Below the pieces are notes generated by a model that worked only from the letters and a program-made list of their open reading frames with translations, did no database searches and was not told the origin of the DNA. This document shows positions 47,701 through 59,299 of a stretch of DNA of 64,000 bases, one piece after another. Where the stretch lies: NCBI GenBank assembly GCA_038277395.1, contig CM076193.1, forward strand, positions 67,982,677 through 68,046,676. The letters run 5' to 3'. Within the stretch, counting starts at the first letter, position 1. Each line of letters starts with the position of its first letter. The translations under genes were made by a program, and so were the position numbers. Source of the DNA: Dryocosmus kuriphilus (lineage: Eukaryota; Arthropoda; Insecta; Hymenoptera; Cynipidae).

Positions 47701-47962
47701 CCTGACATACCGATCCGACATACTGGCGACGTACCAAGGTGTACGGTTCCCGTAGTGAATCGGCGCTCCGATGACTACGTGAACCCAACAGGTGCGGGAA
47801 CGAATCGGTGCTCCGATGGTTCCCCCTCGTCACCGAGGACCGACCTGACATATTGACGACGAACCGAGGTGTACGGTTCCCGTAGTGAATCGGTGCTCCG
47901 ATGACTACGTGAACCCAACACGTGCAGGAACGAATCAGTGCTCCGACGGTTCCCTGGACCGC
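47701..47962. repeat. 131-bp tandem repeat, about two copies
   Basis: 'gtgtacggttcccgtagtgaatcgg' begins at 47739 and again at 47870. Each copy is followed by 'gctccgatgactacgtgaacccaaca.gtgc.ggaacgaatc' and 'gctccga.ggttcc'. The shorter motif 'gaatcggtgctccgatg' recurs also at 47618, so smaller units are nested within it. Confidence 0.8.
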
Positions 47963-48129
47963 ACACCACCGTGGCCCGCACCGCCCGTACCCCTTGCCAC
48001 CCCACGTATAGCAAAGTTGTCCCCTCGCTGCTCGCAGGACCTACCGTAGCGCCAGGCGAGGGGGAGCAAGGAGAAAAGACCAGACGCCAACCCGGCCGGC
48101 GCGACGTGACCGCTCACCGAACCACCACG

Positions 48130-48380
48130 CTGACAAACACATACACACTCATGTATTCGCGACGTGACCATTCGCCGAACCACTACACGGACGCACACAT
48201 ACGCACTCATGTATTCGCGATATGCTTCGGACCACACTAGCACACACACACACACACATGTATTCGCGATACGCTCCGCACCACATACACACACACACAC
48301 ACACCCACACCGAATAATTGTACACGTGCACGCCAACGCACACCCACAGACACACACACAACCATTCAAGACTCAAACAT
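48130..48380. repeat. CA-rich microsatellite with interspersed units
   Basis: Long CA runs alternate with 'catgtattcgcgatacgct' units (about 48151, 48210, 48258). All six frames appear open and Cys- or Thr/His-rich because of the repeat. None of these frames is a gene. Confidence 0.85.
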
Positions 48381-48539
48381 ATATGTAAAAATGTACACGT
48401 TGAGATAAAAAATAAATCTGCCTCGCTCTTGCACTCAGAGAAAACATTGTCCAATCATTCCTAGAAACCCTACCCTGGCTAGACTTAAGCATCCGATAGG
48501 AAGGTTGGGTAAAGGCAGGGAAATCTAGACCGTTACAAT

Positions 48540-49440
48540 GCGATGAAGAGATTCACGTCATTTTAGTATTCAGAACTCCTGCCTGAGAATTTGTTGTATG
48601 AGCTCAGGACCACCACGAAATGCACTGAGATGCGCCTCTTCTATAGTTAGATTATTGATTCGACGTTTTGGCAGAATAATCCTATGTTTATCATCGCAGG
48701 GAATATGGTCGTTTTATAAACATTATTTTATTCTTAAAAGTCTGCCTTTATCTAAAGAAGGACACAGACTTTTTAATGGGTTAGACCTATGACAAGTGTT
48801 GTTCGATTTTAGAGCCTTCTATTCGGAAGAAAACTCAGTTTCCTGTAGATACGTAAATCAAATGGTTTTTGCTTTGCTCCATTTTTCTGGTGTTAGAAAC
48901 TGCTCTTTGCATTTCTTTAAAAATTTAATTATGAGGTTTACGAATCGATAACAGAAAGCTGGGACTCGAATAAAGTTCGGCCAAGAAGAAAACCTATGTA
49001 AGAACTTTTCTAAAGGAAATTTTTCAGTCAATAGAATTTAAATATAATTCTGATATTTCCTTCCTATCTTTACTTTTTTAAGCACAGGTTGGAAAACATT
49101 TTTCCTTTCCTTTTGCTAAGCCCTCTGCGAAAATAACAGGCTAATTCCTAGAAGACTGAGCTAGAAAGGGAGGACATGTCCACCATAAATGATGATTTGA
49201 GAATTTGTCCAGAATGAGACAGCATGAAATACAATACGCAGGATTCAATTCTGTTGTATCATTATGCCATTTACCTTCGAAAATACTTGGCTGGTTCAGG
49301 AAGAATCTGTCAGCTAGGAATATAAGACAGGTAGATGGAATCTTGCTGAACCAAGATGTGGTGGAATCTGGCCAACAATACCCTGGATTATTCATCCCAA
49401 AAAGTCCTACAAATTTGTGTGTAACAATTTTTCTATAATT
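48540..49440. other. Unassigned stretch
   Basis: No gene is supported. Opposed ORFs at 49141-49395 (minus) and 49205-49438 (plus) cover the same bases and carry no known motif. Confidence 0.5.
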
Positions 49441-49970
49441 TGCATTGTTTTTGAATTATTCGTAGAAAACTTACATATGGAAAAAATGTTGAGAAGCAAA
49501 GTTATTAATCTTAAAAGGGTCTACAAATTTTCTCCATACTACTTTTTGATACAACGCGTATTCTTCATTTTAATGGTCTACAATATTATTAATAAAAATG
49601 AAGAGTTAAGCTCTCCCACCAAACTATACGAGATATACGAGATACGAAAAAAATGTTAAGCAGAGGAGTTTTTCATTTCAAAAAGATCTATAAATTTTCT
49701 CTACACTTTTCTTGTAACACAAATAGTGATGAGAATGTACATGTTAAAGCCTAAGCAGCTTTAAAAAAATGCAAAATTATCATGTTACCTGCTTAATGTT
49801 TCGATCTTTAACTTCAAAAGATCCATACGCACAAATAAAGGGGGATGTATAAACACCCAGTGCGTAGCGTGATGTAAATAACGTATTGAATGTGAAACGC
49901 GAGTTTCGAAAGACGCGCGCCCCGGATGTGCTCATCTGTGCGCGAAGCGCAGCCCGCAAGGGCAGATATT
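49440..49970. repeat. Third locus of the 153-bp satellite family
   Basis: Diverged units ('ggtctacaaattttctcc', 'cttcattttaatgg', 'gagatacgaaaaaaatgtt', 'caaaaagatctataaattttctc') end at 'agtgatgagaatgtac'. A GC-rich block at 49900-49965 ('gtgcgcgaagcgcagcccgcaagggcag') follows. The end block matches the 8571-8640 style, so the family has a conserved terminal piece. Confidence 0.65.
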
Positions 49971-50399
49971 TAAAATAAAATAAAATGTTATTCAACGAAT
50001 TTGAATATATTTTATACCAATTGTGTATACAGGGTGAGGTTTTTATCCTGAGACGCACGATTTCTAAATTAATACGTATTGTCGCTATGATTATGTATCC
50101 TTCACGGATAGGGATTAAAGCTTCTTTGTTCCGACGATAGAGTGAAAAGTTACAAGAGGGTTTTGCGTATCGTCTCAAAAGACTTGCTTCACAATTTTTA
50201 CTTTCTGGTGACTTGATGCTCAGTTGGTTTCGTTTACATATAGGTTATTCACTAATAGTTTTACACTTTTCTATAGTTATTTCATCAGCTGATATATAAG
50301 AGTCGTGATAGTGGATTACATAATCTTGTTCGGGGATGATGGCAATTATAATGTCAATTACACACTGGCAATTTTCTCAAGAATTTGAATTATGTACAT

Positions 50400-50611
50400 C
50401 AGTAGATCTTCCTCCTTTTTTAGGACTGAGATATCCAGGATGTAGTTAAACAATCATTGTACGACTAACACTGTTAGCTTGCTAATGTCGATTGGATGCT
50501 AACAGTTTGATTCATCGTTATCAAAGTGATAATGAATGCGGTGTTTTTTCCTCAAATTCTGGTATCGTTGTCTTCATTGTCTTGGCAGGTAGGATTTCTG
50601 GGTGTATTACC
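50400..50611 (-). pseudogene. 3' remainder of the minus-strand gypsy element
   Basis: The minus-strand sequence reading out of 58562 resumes at 50616 once the BEL element and one CCATA are removed. It continues with acidic codons and meets stops. A purine tract 'aaaaaaggaggaag' at about 50410-50425 on the minus strand could be the polypurine tract before the gypsy 3' LTR. I could not confirm an LTR beyond it. Confidence 0.4.
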
Positions 50612-50616
50612 CCATA

Positions 50617-51112
50617 TGTTTGACTCAATCTAGTGAATTGCAGCAATATAATCTCTAAATTGAATATTTGTAGTTTCCCAATGTTTGAAAGTATCCAAAT
50701 CTGGTAAACGTGGTGTTTCATTGAGCAGAGTAACACGAGAATCGGCACGTTTCCTTGAGGCCCTAAGCCTCTTTAGTTTAACTTTCTCTCACTCGAGCTG
50801 CTTGATGAACCATCTCAGGGCAATTCCGAGCTTGCCATCTTTCAAAAATTTGAACTGTGCAGAGATTTTGTTTCTGGCAACATCCGAATCTATCCTCCTC
50901 CTTTGAACGGTCCTCAGCGGAAGTCAACCTTGAACTACCATCGGTACGATTACTGTATCTTATCTCTGTATCTTGGCTCATGCATTGTATAAATGCAACC
51001 ACTCATTTTTGTCATTAATCTGTGCACCGTAATATTTATGGTTACTTGAATAAGTAGCTTAAACGAATTAACATTTTTTTCTTTCAATATTAGCACGGTT
51101 ACGCGTGCAACA
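50617..51112 (+). repeat. BEL 5' LTR
   Basis: Begins TGTTTGACTCAATC and ends GCAACA. It pairs with 58040-58557, which begins TGTCTGACTGAATG. The 3' copy has about 26 extra bases ('ctcaatagacccttggcgcgg') near 58200. Minus ORFs inside both LTRs (50778-51002 and 58222-58446) are LTR sequence read backwards. Confidence 0.9.
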
Positions 51113-51806
51113 ATTGGTCCTTCGAAACCGAATGAATTTGAATCAGTGAATACGTTCTTTTTTAAATGGAAATTTGATTACTGTGCACTTTCGTGTAACC
51201 GGAAACTCGGTAATTAACGTCAGTGATTGTGCTCGTACTCATTTTGAATTTATAATCACCGGGCACTTGTGATTATTTAGGCCTTTGTGAATTTCTGCGA
51301 GCTTACTTGGACTTGGACTTGATGAGTTTGCCGTCGCGCAGCTTATGATGCTATGTGATTGTGACAAAATTCTAGTGAGTGGTGTCGTGAAAATTAATGG
51401 TGTTCAAGACTCGGACGTCAAATCTCTACATTGAACTTTCGTGTTTATTCGATTATGTCGAATTAATTTGTCTTCAATTTAAATTCTGAGTTTAAAACTG
51501 TGAATTGAACTTATATTTATGCTTTATTTGAATTTGAATTTGAAATTCACTCTGAACTTGGAATTTAATTATTTGTGAACTGTGGATAATTGTACTGCCC
51601 AGTCAATCTATTGTAACTGTGACTGAGGACTATAAACTCGTGTGTGGGAATATAAGGAAAGATTTCTCATGTATCTAGGACGTTGATACATCAGGATACT
51701 TATGATGCAGACGTGTTGAGCACTACATCAATACAGGAACTAACGGTGAGTCTCCAATTTGAATTCTTCCTGTACCTACATTCTCCTGTACACACATTTA
51801 TTAGAA

Positions 51807-53095
51807 ATGGATCCTAATTCCGTATCTGAATTGAAAACTGAACCTGGTGCGATACTCTCTAAGGTGGCTCGCTTCAAAGCTTTCTGGGATAATTTCGATA
51901 AGAGTAGCTCGGATGTAAGTGTACTATGTGTAAAATTAGAGAAATTCGAACCCCTTTACGATGAATTTGACCGTGCACAGATATTAATTGAGTTGCATCC
52001 GGAGACTAGTATTGAGGAACTACGACAGCGAGAAGAAACAAAACGCGAATTCTTCGAAAATATATTTTGCGAATTAATTGCGTTTGTTAGATTTCACGTT
52101 TGTAAGAAAAATCAGCCCGTGATTGAAAGAACCGTTTCTTCTCCTCCAATGAGAATAGCAGGTTCTCCCCTTACGATAAACAGCGATTCTGGTTATCATT
52201 TACCAAAGATGCCATTACCGACCTTTGACGGCACGTTCGACAACTGGATTAGATTTCCTGATTCCTTCGAAGCAATTGTTAATAGTAGAGGTATTCCAAG
52301 GATTGATAAATTTCATTTTCTAAATCAGGCACATCACGGGGACGCAGCACGCGTAATTCAGTCTTTAGACATTTCGGATGCAAATATGACATCGCATGGA
52401 AATGTCTAAAGGACCACTAGGAAGACTTTCACGCGCTCATTCATCATCATATAAAGGCACTTTGTGAATTTAAAGTAGTATCCAAGGAATCTTTTATAGA
52501 ATTGCGAGAGTTTATTGACGACATTAATAGCAATTTACGCACGTTAGAGGCACTTAACGAACCGACTCACTTATGGGATACGCTACAATTATATCTTATG
52601 AGTAAAAAATTAGATTTTACTACTAAGCTTGCATGGGAAAAAAAGCAAGCGACTTTCACTGAAAGAACAAGGTTAGCGAATTTGTTAACCTTCTTAGAGA
52701 ATCACTGTAAATTTCTACAACGATCCCACGTCGAAAAGCAAACAATTTCCGCGAACTGTCAGGTAAAATCGACTGCAGCCAATCACAACAAAAAACTAAG
52801 TGGCCACGTTTCTTCACACGAAGCTACAGAAAAATCTGCATGCGTTTTATGCACCAAACCTCATGCGCTTTATGACTGTAAGGAATTCAAGAAACTTCTC
52901 GTAAGCGAGCGATTGAGTGTAGTTAGGAAATTTCACTTGTATTTCAACTGCCTTTCCTCTGGACATCGAAGTGAAAACTGCCAATTAGGTTCGTGTAAAA
53001 ATGTTCAAGAAAGTATCACACATTATGTCACCTTGAATTTCATACTCCGCATGAAAGATCCGAAAAAAATACACAGATGCCACGCGAGAATGTAA
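51807..53095 (+). pseudogene. BEL/Pao gag (DUF1759 type) with zinc knuckle
   Basis: I start at MDPNSVSELKTEPG (51807), not at the upstream in-frame ATG (51759), because it begins the recognisable protein. The DUF1759 signature LPKMPLPTFDGTFDNWIRF lies near 52200. A frame change near 52400 leads to REFIDDINSNLRTLEALNEP and LAWEKKQATF. CVLCTKPHALYDCKEF and FNCLSSGHRSENC form the CCHC-type knuckles around 52840-53000. Confidence 0.85.
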
Positions 53096-53727
53096 ATTCT
53101 CAAACATCACTTCTCGTGGGATCATCGCGAAACAACGATGATGATGAGGACCCGTGCGTGATTTTATCTACCGCAATTGTTTATATTCAAGACCGAAAAG
53201 GAGTGTTACACGAATTCAGAGCGTTATTAGACACGAGGTCACAACCTCACTTGATAACTCAGGATTAATGCCGCAAACTCGACCTTCCAACTACCACGGT
53301 TGACATAACAGTCTCGGACGTCGAGCCGGTTGGACTTAAATTACTTCATTAAACTCGCGCTGTCGTAAAATCCAAACTCGGTGGATATCAAACCTCCTTG
53401 CGATGTTTAGTCACTAGTCGCATTACCAATTAGGTACCAATCGCACCACAAGACTTGGATGGAATCGTCATTCTGTCGAATATTAAATTAGCCTGTCCCA
53501 CAATTAAAAATTCTGATATTGATCTTCTTATCGGGGCTGGATTATTCTGGGATTGGTTATGCACTGGGCAGATTAAACTTCGTCCAGACGGTCCACTACT
53601 GCAAAAGGCTTTGCTAGGATGGATTCTCGCGGATAATCTGTCACCGTTGAACGTTTCCAAGGACACCAGAACTACGTGTCATCTCATTACTAACCAGCAA
53701 TTGCACAATCATGTTGAGCGACTCTGA
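53077..53727 (+). pseudogene. BEL/Pao protease region (DUF1758-like)
   Basis: IVYIQDRKGVLHEFRALLDTRSQPHLIT carries the aspartic protease motif with DTRSQ in place of the usual D-S-G-S-Q, so the catalytic loop is damaged. After stops at 53266 and 53349 the frame continues to IDLLIGAGLFWDWLCTGQIK and LLQKALLGWILA, the conserved end of this domain. Confidence 0.8.
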
Positions 53728-53739
53728 GAGGTAGAACTG

Positions 53740-55321
53740 GTGGTTGACAGTAAAGGAAAAGGAACTCTCGACGCAAGAAATCCTTGCGAGCAGCACTTTA
53801 CAGCGACAACTGAGCACACACCTGATGAACGATTTATAGTTAATATTCCTTACACTGACAGGGTTAATGAATTAGGAGAATCGTTTGAAATTGCAAAAAA
53901 GCACCTGAACTGTGTGGAATGAAAGCTACTGAAGGATCCGCAAATTAAAGACGGGTACTTCAATTTTATGAAAGAATATGAAACTTCAGGCGATATGACA
54001 GAGGTTCCTCCTGAAAAAATTCATTCTAATACTCCCACGTACTAGACCCCACAACACGCTGTGATAAAGCCTAACAGTACAACTACGAAGGTTCGTGTAG
54101 TTTTCGATGGATCGTCGAAAACAACGTCAGGATTGTCACTCAACGATATACAGCACGTTGGGCCGACGGTTCAAGATGACCTTTTCTCAATTGTCCTGTG
54201 ATTTCGAAAACATACATATGTACTTTCTGCGGACATTGCCAAAATGTACCGACGGATCTACGTCGACGAAGAGCAACGGAAATTGCAGCGAATTCTATGG
54301 AGAACGGACACTTGTTAACCTGTTAAAATTTTCAAGTTGAACACTGTCACGTATGGAACCGCATCCGCACCCTGCTTGGCCACCCGTTGCTTACGACAAC
54401 TCGGAGAGGAGGTGAAAGAACATCCAACTGCGAGAAAGGCTACTATAAATTACTTTTATATTGAGGATTTTCTAACCGGTGCAGACTCCCTCGAAGAGGC
54501 GCGAATAGGTACTTAAATATGAACTTACTTCAATTTTGGATTCAGCAAGTCTATCACTTCGGAAATGGGCTTCAAATGATGAAGGAGTATTTTTTACAGC
54601 AGACCTCTCAACTGAAGGTCGACTGATTCAGGGAGATAAGGATCCTAAAACTTTGGGACTGCTTTGGAAATCGAATGTCGACGAACTTCAATATCCTGTA
54701 AAAATTCCAGCGCAACTGAAAGTGACAAAACGAACTATTTTGTCACTTGTGTCTCAAATCTTTTATCCTCTCGGTCTCGTTGGTCCTGCCACTATACGAG
54801 AAAAGATTTTGTTTTAAGGAATTTGGAAACTAAAACTGGAATGGAACGAATCTTTACCTCAACGAATGCACGCCAAATGGGTAGAATTTCGCGATAAATT
54901 GTACAGCCTCAATGACGTAGGTATTCTAAGACTAATCTTATGTGAAAGTCCAGTCACAATAGAAATGCACGGGGTTTTCGACACTTCCGAAAAGGCTTAC
55001 AGTGAATCCATCTACATATGCTCCATAAACGATCAAGAAAATGTTACCGTGAATCTCATGTGTTCAAAATCAAGAGTCGCCCCATTAAAAAAGATCTCGT
55101 TGCCACGATTGGGACTTTGCGGAGCACTCCTACCTGCAGAAATCTCTCATAAAGTGATAACTTCAGTAAATATGAACTTCGTTAGTGTGTTTTTGTGGTG
55201 TGATTCCACGATTACACTCACATGGATTAAGGAACCCTCTTGCAAATGGAAAACGTACGATAGTAACAGGGCAACAAAAATACAGGAGCTGACAAGGGAT
55301 GGAATCTGGAATCACGTTTGA
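53740..55321 (+). pseudogene. BEL/Pao reverse transcriptase and RNase H (peptidase A17 family region)
   Basis: Frames change often. Recognisable blocks are VRVVFDGSSKTTSGLSLNDI (about 54090), DIAKMYRRIYVDEEQ (about 54230), TVTYGTASAPCLATR (about 54345) and NYFYIEDFLTGADSLEEA (about 54450). In the last one the polymerase YxDD box reads YIED. Then come LSLRKWASNDEGVFF, SLVSQIFYPLGLVGPATI and the RNase H-like VFDTSEKAYSESIY with FLWCDSTITLTWI (to 55321). Confidence 0.85.
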
Positions 55322-56087
55322 TCTTCTGATAATCCGGCGGATATTATTTCGAGAGGAATTGATCCAGCTGAACTACTGACATCAGATATCTTGTGGCATG
55401 GGCCAACTTGGGTATCACGGAACTCGAATAACTGGCCCATTCCAGAAGCCGTCACCCTTGAAATCGTTCCCGGAATGAGAAGAAGCTGCAGTTCAAATCA
55501 AACCACTCTCAAAACATAAGACTCAACTACTTTTGAACGTTTCTCTTCCTTTGTAAAGTTTATTAGAGTACTCGCATATTGATTTTGAATCCGAGATAAT
55601 TTAGCTTGGCCGAATACCGATCCGAAGACAGGACTTCTCACACCCCAAGAAATAAAATATTTGAAACATCGGCTGATCAAAATGGCACAGGCAGAATTGT
55701 TTTGCACTGAGGTTCAATGTATTGAACAAAACAGGAAACTTGCAAACTCTAGCAAGCTTAAATCGCTCAAACCATTTATTGGCAAGTTGGGGCTGCTCAG
55801 AGTGGGACATAACCGACTAATGCACGCTGGATGTCAAAGCCTGGTAGCATTTCTGCGAGCACAATACTGGCCACTTTCATGTAAAACCATTGTCAAGACT
55901 GTAATTCGGAAATGCTTGCAATGTTTTCGAGTTAAGACTGTAGGTACCGAATATATTATGGAAAACTCACCTGCGGCACAAGTCACGCCAGCACGTCCTT
56001 TTAGCTCCTGCGGAGTCGATTATGTAGGGTCGTACCTTGTCAAAGGTAGAATTCGAATTCGAACGACTACTAAGGCGTATTTATGTA

Positions 56088-57024
56088 CGAGGTGTGATCA
56101 AAAAGTAAGGTGACTTTTTATTTTTATCAAAAAATATTTATTTATTCATCAATATTGATTTTGTCCCCTTCTAAGTAATTCCCCTCGGATACAATACATT
56201 TGTGCCAGCGCTTTTTCCAATCCTCAGAGCATTTCTGATAAGCATCTTTGGTATGGCCTTCAGCTCTTCGAGCGATGCGGTCTTCATCTCCTCAATCGTC
56301 GCAAAACGCCGTCCTTTCATGGGTCTTTTCTGTTTTTGAAACAGGAAAAAGTCGCAGGGAGCCGAATCTGGTGAATACGGTGGCTGAGGTATGATTATGG
56401 TGTTGTTATTGGCCAAAAAATTACGAACAAGCAATGACTTGTGAGCTGGCGCATTATCGTGGTTTCGCAATAAACTTCGCTGACATACGCCTCATGCCCA
56501 AAATATCCACTAAAATTGCTTGGCATGAGCCAAACGAGATGCCGAAATCATCAGCAACTTCTCTAATGGTAATTCAACGATTCGCCAACACTATTTTCTT
56601 CACTTCTTTAAAGTTTTCTCCATTTGTTGACGTTCTGGGACGTCCAGGGCGAGATTCGTCATTAACATCTTCTCGGGCTTCCCGAAAGAGCTTGTACAAC
56701 TTATAAACATTTATTTTACTCAGAGTACACTCACCGTATGCCACTGCGAACATTTAGAGTGTTTTTGAGCACTTAATTCCATCCTTTACACAAAATTGGA
56801 TGCAACTTCTTTCATCCATTTCTTTCGATAGCAGAAAATCGCAGAGCACGCAAAACACTTCTAACCTTTATACCTCTCACAAACAAACAAAATATGCTAT
56901 ATAGCTGAAACTATGCAAATATGTTTGGGACGAGTGTACCAACATAAGAAAAAAAGAAAACGAATATCAACTGTACGGATCCCGCGAAATTCAAAAAGTC
57001 ACCTTACTTTTTGATCACACCTCG
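56088..57024 (-). mobile_element. Mariner element, internally deleted, perfect 32-bp ends
   Basis: Bases 56088-56119 are the exact reverse complement of 56993-57024 (CGAGGTGTGATCAAAAAG...). TA target duplications flank it at 56086-56087 and 57025-57026. At 937 bp it is shorter than the roughly 1.3 kb of full mariners. The insertion lies inside the BEL integrase, so it postdates the BEL insertion. Confidence 0.95.
56171..56880 (-). pseudogene. Mariner transposase, truncated and deleted
   Basis: The minus strand carries an N-terminal helix-turn-helix part (KINVYKLYKLFREAREDV, RPGRPRTS, REVADDFGISFGSCQAIL) with stops. It is joined near 56465 directly to HDNAPAHKSLLVRNFLANNN and PPYSPDSAPCDFFLF. 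The middle of the catalytic domain, including the first Asp, is missing. The last two metal-binding Asp remain, consistent with the mariner D,D34D pattern. It cannot encode a working enzyme. Confidence 0.9.
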
Positions 57025-58039
57025 TATATTCGTGCGCTTTGTGACAAAGGCCATTCACTTAGAGCTTGCGATAGACTTGACGACTTACGGATTCTTGAGT
57101 TGCCTTCAACGCGTTATATCTCGGCGAGGTCACCCTTAAAATGTATACTCGGACAACGGAATATATTTTGTCGGCGCTTGGAATGAGCTTAACGAACTTC
57201 GGAAATTATTACTTGATTCGAAACACCAAGAAAATGTAACAAACTTTTCATCTCGAGAGGGAATAAATTGACATTTTATTCCTTCCCGTGCCCCACACTT
57301 TGGCGAGTTATGGGAAAACACTATCAAATCTGTGAAGCACCACTTGAAGCGATTCATCGGTGAGACACAACTAACCTTTTCCGAATTGTACACAGTGCTG
57401 ACCCAAGTTGAAGCTTGTTTGAATTATCGTCCTCTGTCACCTTTTTCCGACGATCCCAATGAACTTGAACCTCTAACACCCGGACACTTACTTATTGGAG
57501 ACTCACTGGTTGCCTTGCCGCAATCAGACTTAAGTCAAATCAAGGTCACACGACTAGACCGATAGCAGCATTTACAGCAAATGGTACAGTACTTTTGGCA
57601 ACGCCTACAGAGGGAGTATTTGCATAACCTCCAGCAGCTTTCCAAATGGTCACGAACGAATCTTGATCCTATTAAAGTAGTATCCTTGGTGCTTTTAAAA
57701 GAGGATAACGTTCCTCCTCTCAAGCGGCAGCTTGGACGGGTCACTGAAGTACATCCTGGGAATGACAACGTGATACGAGTCGCCACTATTAGATTCGGTG
57801 GCTCCAGTTTGCAGTGACCAGTCTCAAAACTATGCGTCTTGCCCATCGACGATTCTGTTATAAATGATTGATAACTGATTATCTTTCATGTACCCTTGTA
57901 ACATTTTTGAACTTGTATTTATTTATATTTTATTATATTAACTATCTACTTATGTACAAAATGTTATTTATAGCTGAATTTCTTTGATTACTGCATTTAC
58001 TTTGTCGTTTAGAAAGGAGACCTTTCAAATTGGGCGGAA

Positions 58040-58557
58040 TGTCTGACTGAATGTAGTCAGTTGCAGCAATATAACCTTTAAATCGAATATTTATAATTTC
58101 CGAATGTTTGAAAGTGTCCAAATCTGGTAAACGTGGTGTTTCATTGAGCAGAGTTACACGAGATTCGGCGCGTTTCCTTGAGGCCTTAATCCTCCCTCAA
58201 TAGACCCTTGGCGCGGTCAGTTTAACTTTCTCTCACTCGCGCTGCCTGATGAACTATCTCAGAGCAATTCCGAGGTTGCCATCTTTCAAAAATTTGAAGT
58301 TTACGGAGATTTTGTCTCTGGCAACATCGAAATCTAGCCTCCTCCCTTGAATGCTCCTCAGCGGAAATCAGTCTTGAACTGCCCTCGGTACGATTACTGT
58401 ATCTAATCCCTGTATCTTGGCTCGTGTATTGTATAAATTCAACCACTCATTTTTCTCATTAATCTGTGCACCGTAATATTTATGATTACTTGAATAAATA
58501 GCTTAAACGAATTAACATTTTTTTCTTTCAATATTAGCACGGTTACGCGTGCAACCA
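58040..58557 (+). repeat. BEL 3' LTR
   Basis: Matches the 5' LTR over its whole length with scattered substitutions and the 26-base insertion near 58200. It ends at GCAACCA and is followed by CCATA. Confidence 0.9.
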
Positions 58558-58562
58558 CCATA

Positions 58563-59250
58563 TTTACCGTCGTTGATAGCATTGAGGTCTGGATTGATGT
58601 CTTGATCCACCTCGTTGATTTAATTTTAACAGTAATTAACATAATTTAACATTAACTTTGGATTTACAAAGGTATTCAAGGTATTAGTATTAACTTCAAA
58701 GCCAAGGTTTCTGAGGACGTCTGATTCAGCGTTTACTTTTCCTTTTCCTTGAGGATTTAAGTATGGTAGGATAGGGCATTGGCTAATTGCTTGTTATCTT
58801 TGTAAATGTTATCGAATTCGTTATTTATTTGCTTTAGGTCGTTGTCACTAAGGTTTCGAACAGTGTTTTCGTGATATCACACACGAAATTAGCCAATCCT
58901 CTTTTTTTGCGCTGCTTGCCTAACAGTTGGTGTAAAATTTGCATTTTTGATTGCAGCCTATTTTATCCACCTTTCGTTAGATGTAGCTCATATGTGGATG
59001 CGCATTTCTTTCCACAGGCCGTTTCTGCTAATTGTAAGGTGTGGTCCATAGTTGAGAAACGTTGCTCCGTGGTGGTAATATTGATTCCTATTATCAACCG
59101 CCATTCTTCGTGGAAGATCTGTATCTGCTTTACGTCCTCTACGAATACGTTTCCTCATAGTTCAGTGATGGTATAACTAGCTCGGATCATCATCCCTATG
59201 GCCAGGATCATGACTTTCTTCGACAGCATATTAAACGTGAAAAGGCACGA
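58563..59250 (-). pseudogene. Envelope-like remnant of the errantivirus-type gypsy element
   Basis: On the minus strand downstream of integrase, broken frames show several Cys residues near 59000-59160. A basic cleavage-like RKKR lies at about 58905, followed by a Gly-Leu-rich hydrophobic start. This layout fits the F-like envelope of insect errantiviruses. Many stops and frame changes make it non-functional. It is cut at 58562 by the BEL insertion, and a small tail may remain left of 50616. The identification rests on position and the cleavage-like site only. Confidence 0.45.
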
Positions 59251-59299
59251 CTTAAACTATATATGAATTCTAATCGTTTTATCCTTGTAATTTATGATC

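Larger units (their letters stand above)
47343..48537 (+). repeat. Putative solo LTR
   Basis: Begins TGTGACGAG and ends CGTTACA, a near-inverted TGT...ACA pair typical of LTRs. An AATAAA lies at about 48409, some 130 bases before the end. It is GC-richer than its surroundings. It contains the 131-bp repeat and the CA microsatellite listed separately. No second copy or internal coding region is seen nearby. Flanking bases (tatgt and atgcg) do not give a clear target duplication, so this remains a hypothesis. ORFs up to 170 codons across it are not called. Confidence 0.45.
55661..57817 (+). pseudogene. BEL/Pao integrase, split by mariner
   Basis: The zinc-binding and linker part is LRVGHNRLMHAGCQSLVAF and VIRKCLQCFRVKT (55800-55940). 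The catalytic core begins SSCGVDYVGSYLVKGRI and is cut at 56087 by the mariner. It resumes after 57026 with FVTKAIHLELAIDLTTYGFL. The C-terminal part is EACLNYRPLSPFSDDPNELE, LTPGHLLIGDSL, and WQRLQREYLHNLQQ with LGRVTEVHPG (DUF5641). Stops at 57563 and elsewhere add to the break. Confidence 0.85.
50617..58557 (+). mobile_element. BEL/Pao retrotransposon with 5-bp target duplication
   Basis: LTRs at 50617-51112 and 58040-58557 enclose BEL/Pao gag, protease, reverse transcriptase, RNase H and integrase in the standard order. The site duplication CCATA is at 50612-50616 and 58558-58562. The sequence after the 5' LTR, 'attggtccttcgaa', is a plausible primer-binding site. A purine-rich stretch with 'gggcggaa' precedes the 3' LTR. 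It is dead: many frame changes, DTRSQ for the protease motif, YIED for the polymerase motif, and a mariner inside integrase. Without the mariner the element is about 7.0 kb, a normal size. Confidence 0.9.

Noticed and set aside
47344..47856. 170-codon plus ORF
   Set aside because: It overlaps a tandem repeat and GC-rich LTR-like sequence. Open frames in several registers follow from the repeat, not from coding.
47935..48454. Cys/Val-rich minus-strand ORFs suggesting a cysteine-rich peptide
   Set aside because: They are the CA microsatellite read as TGT/GTG codons.
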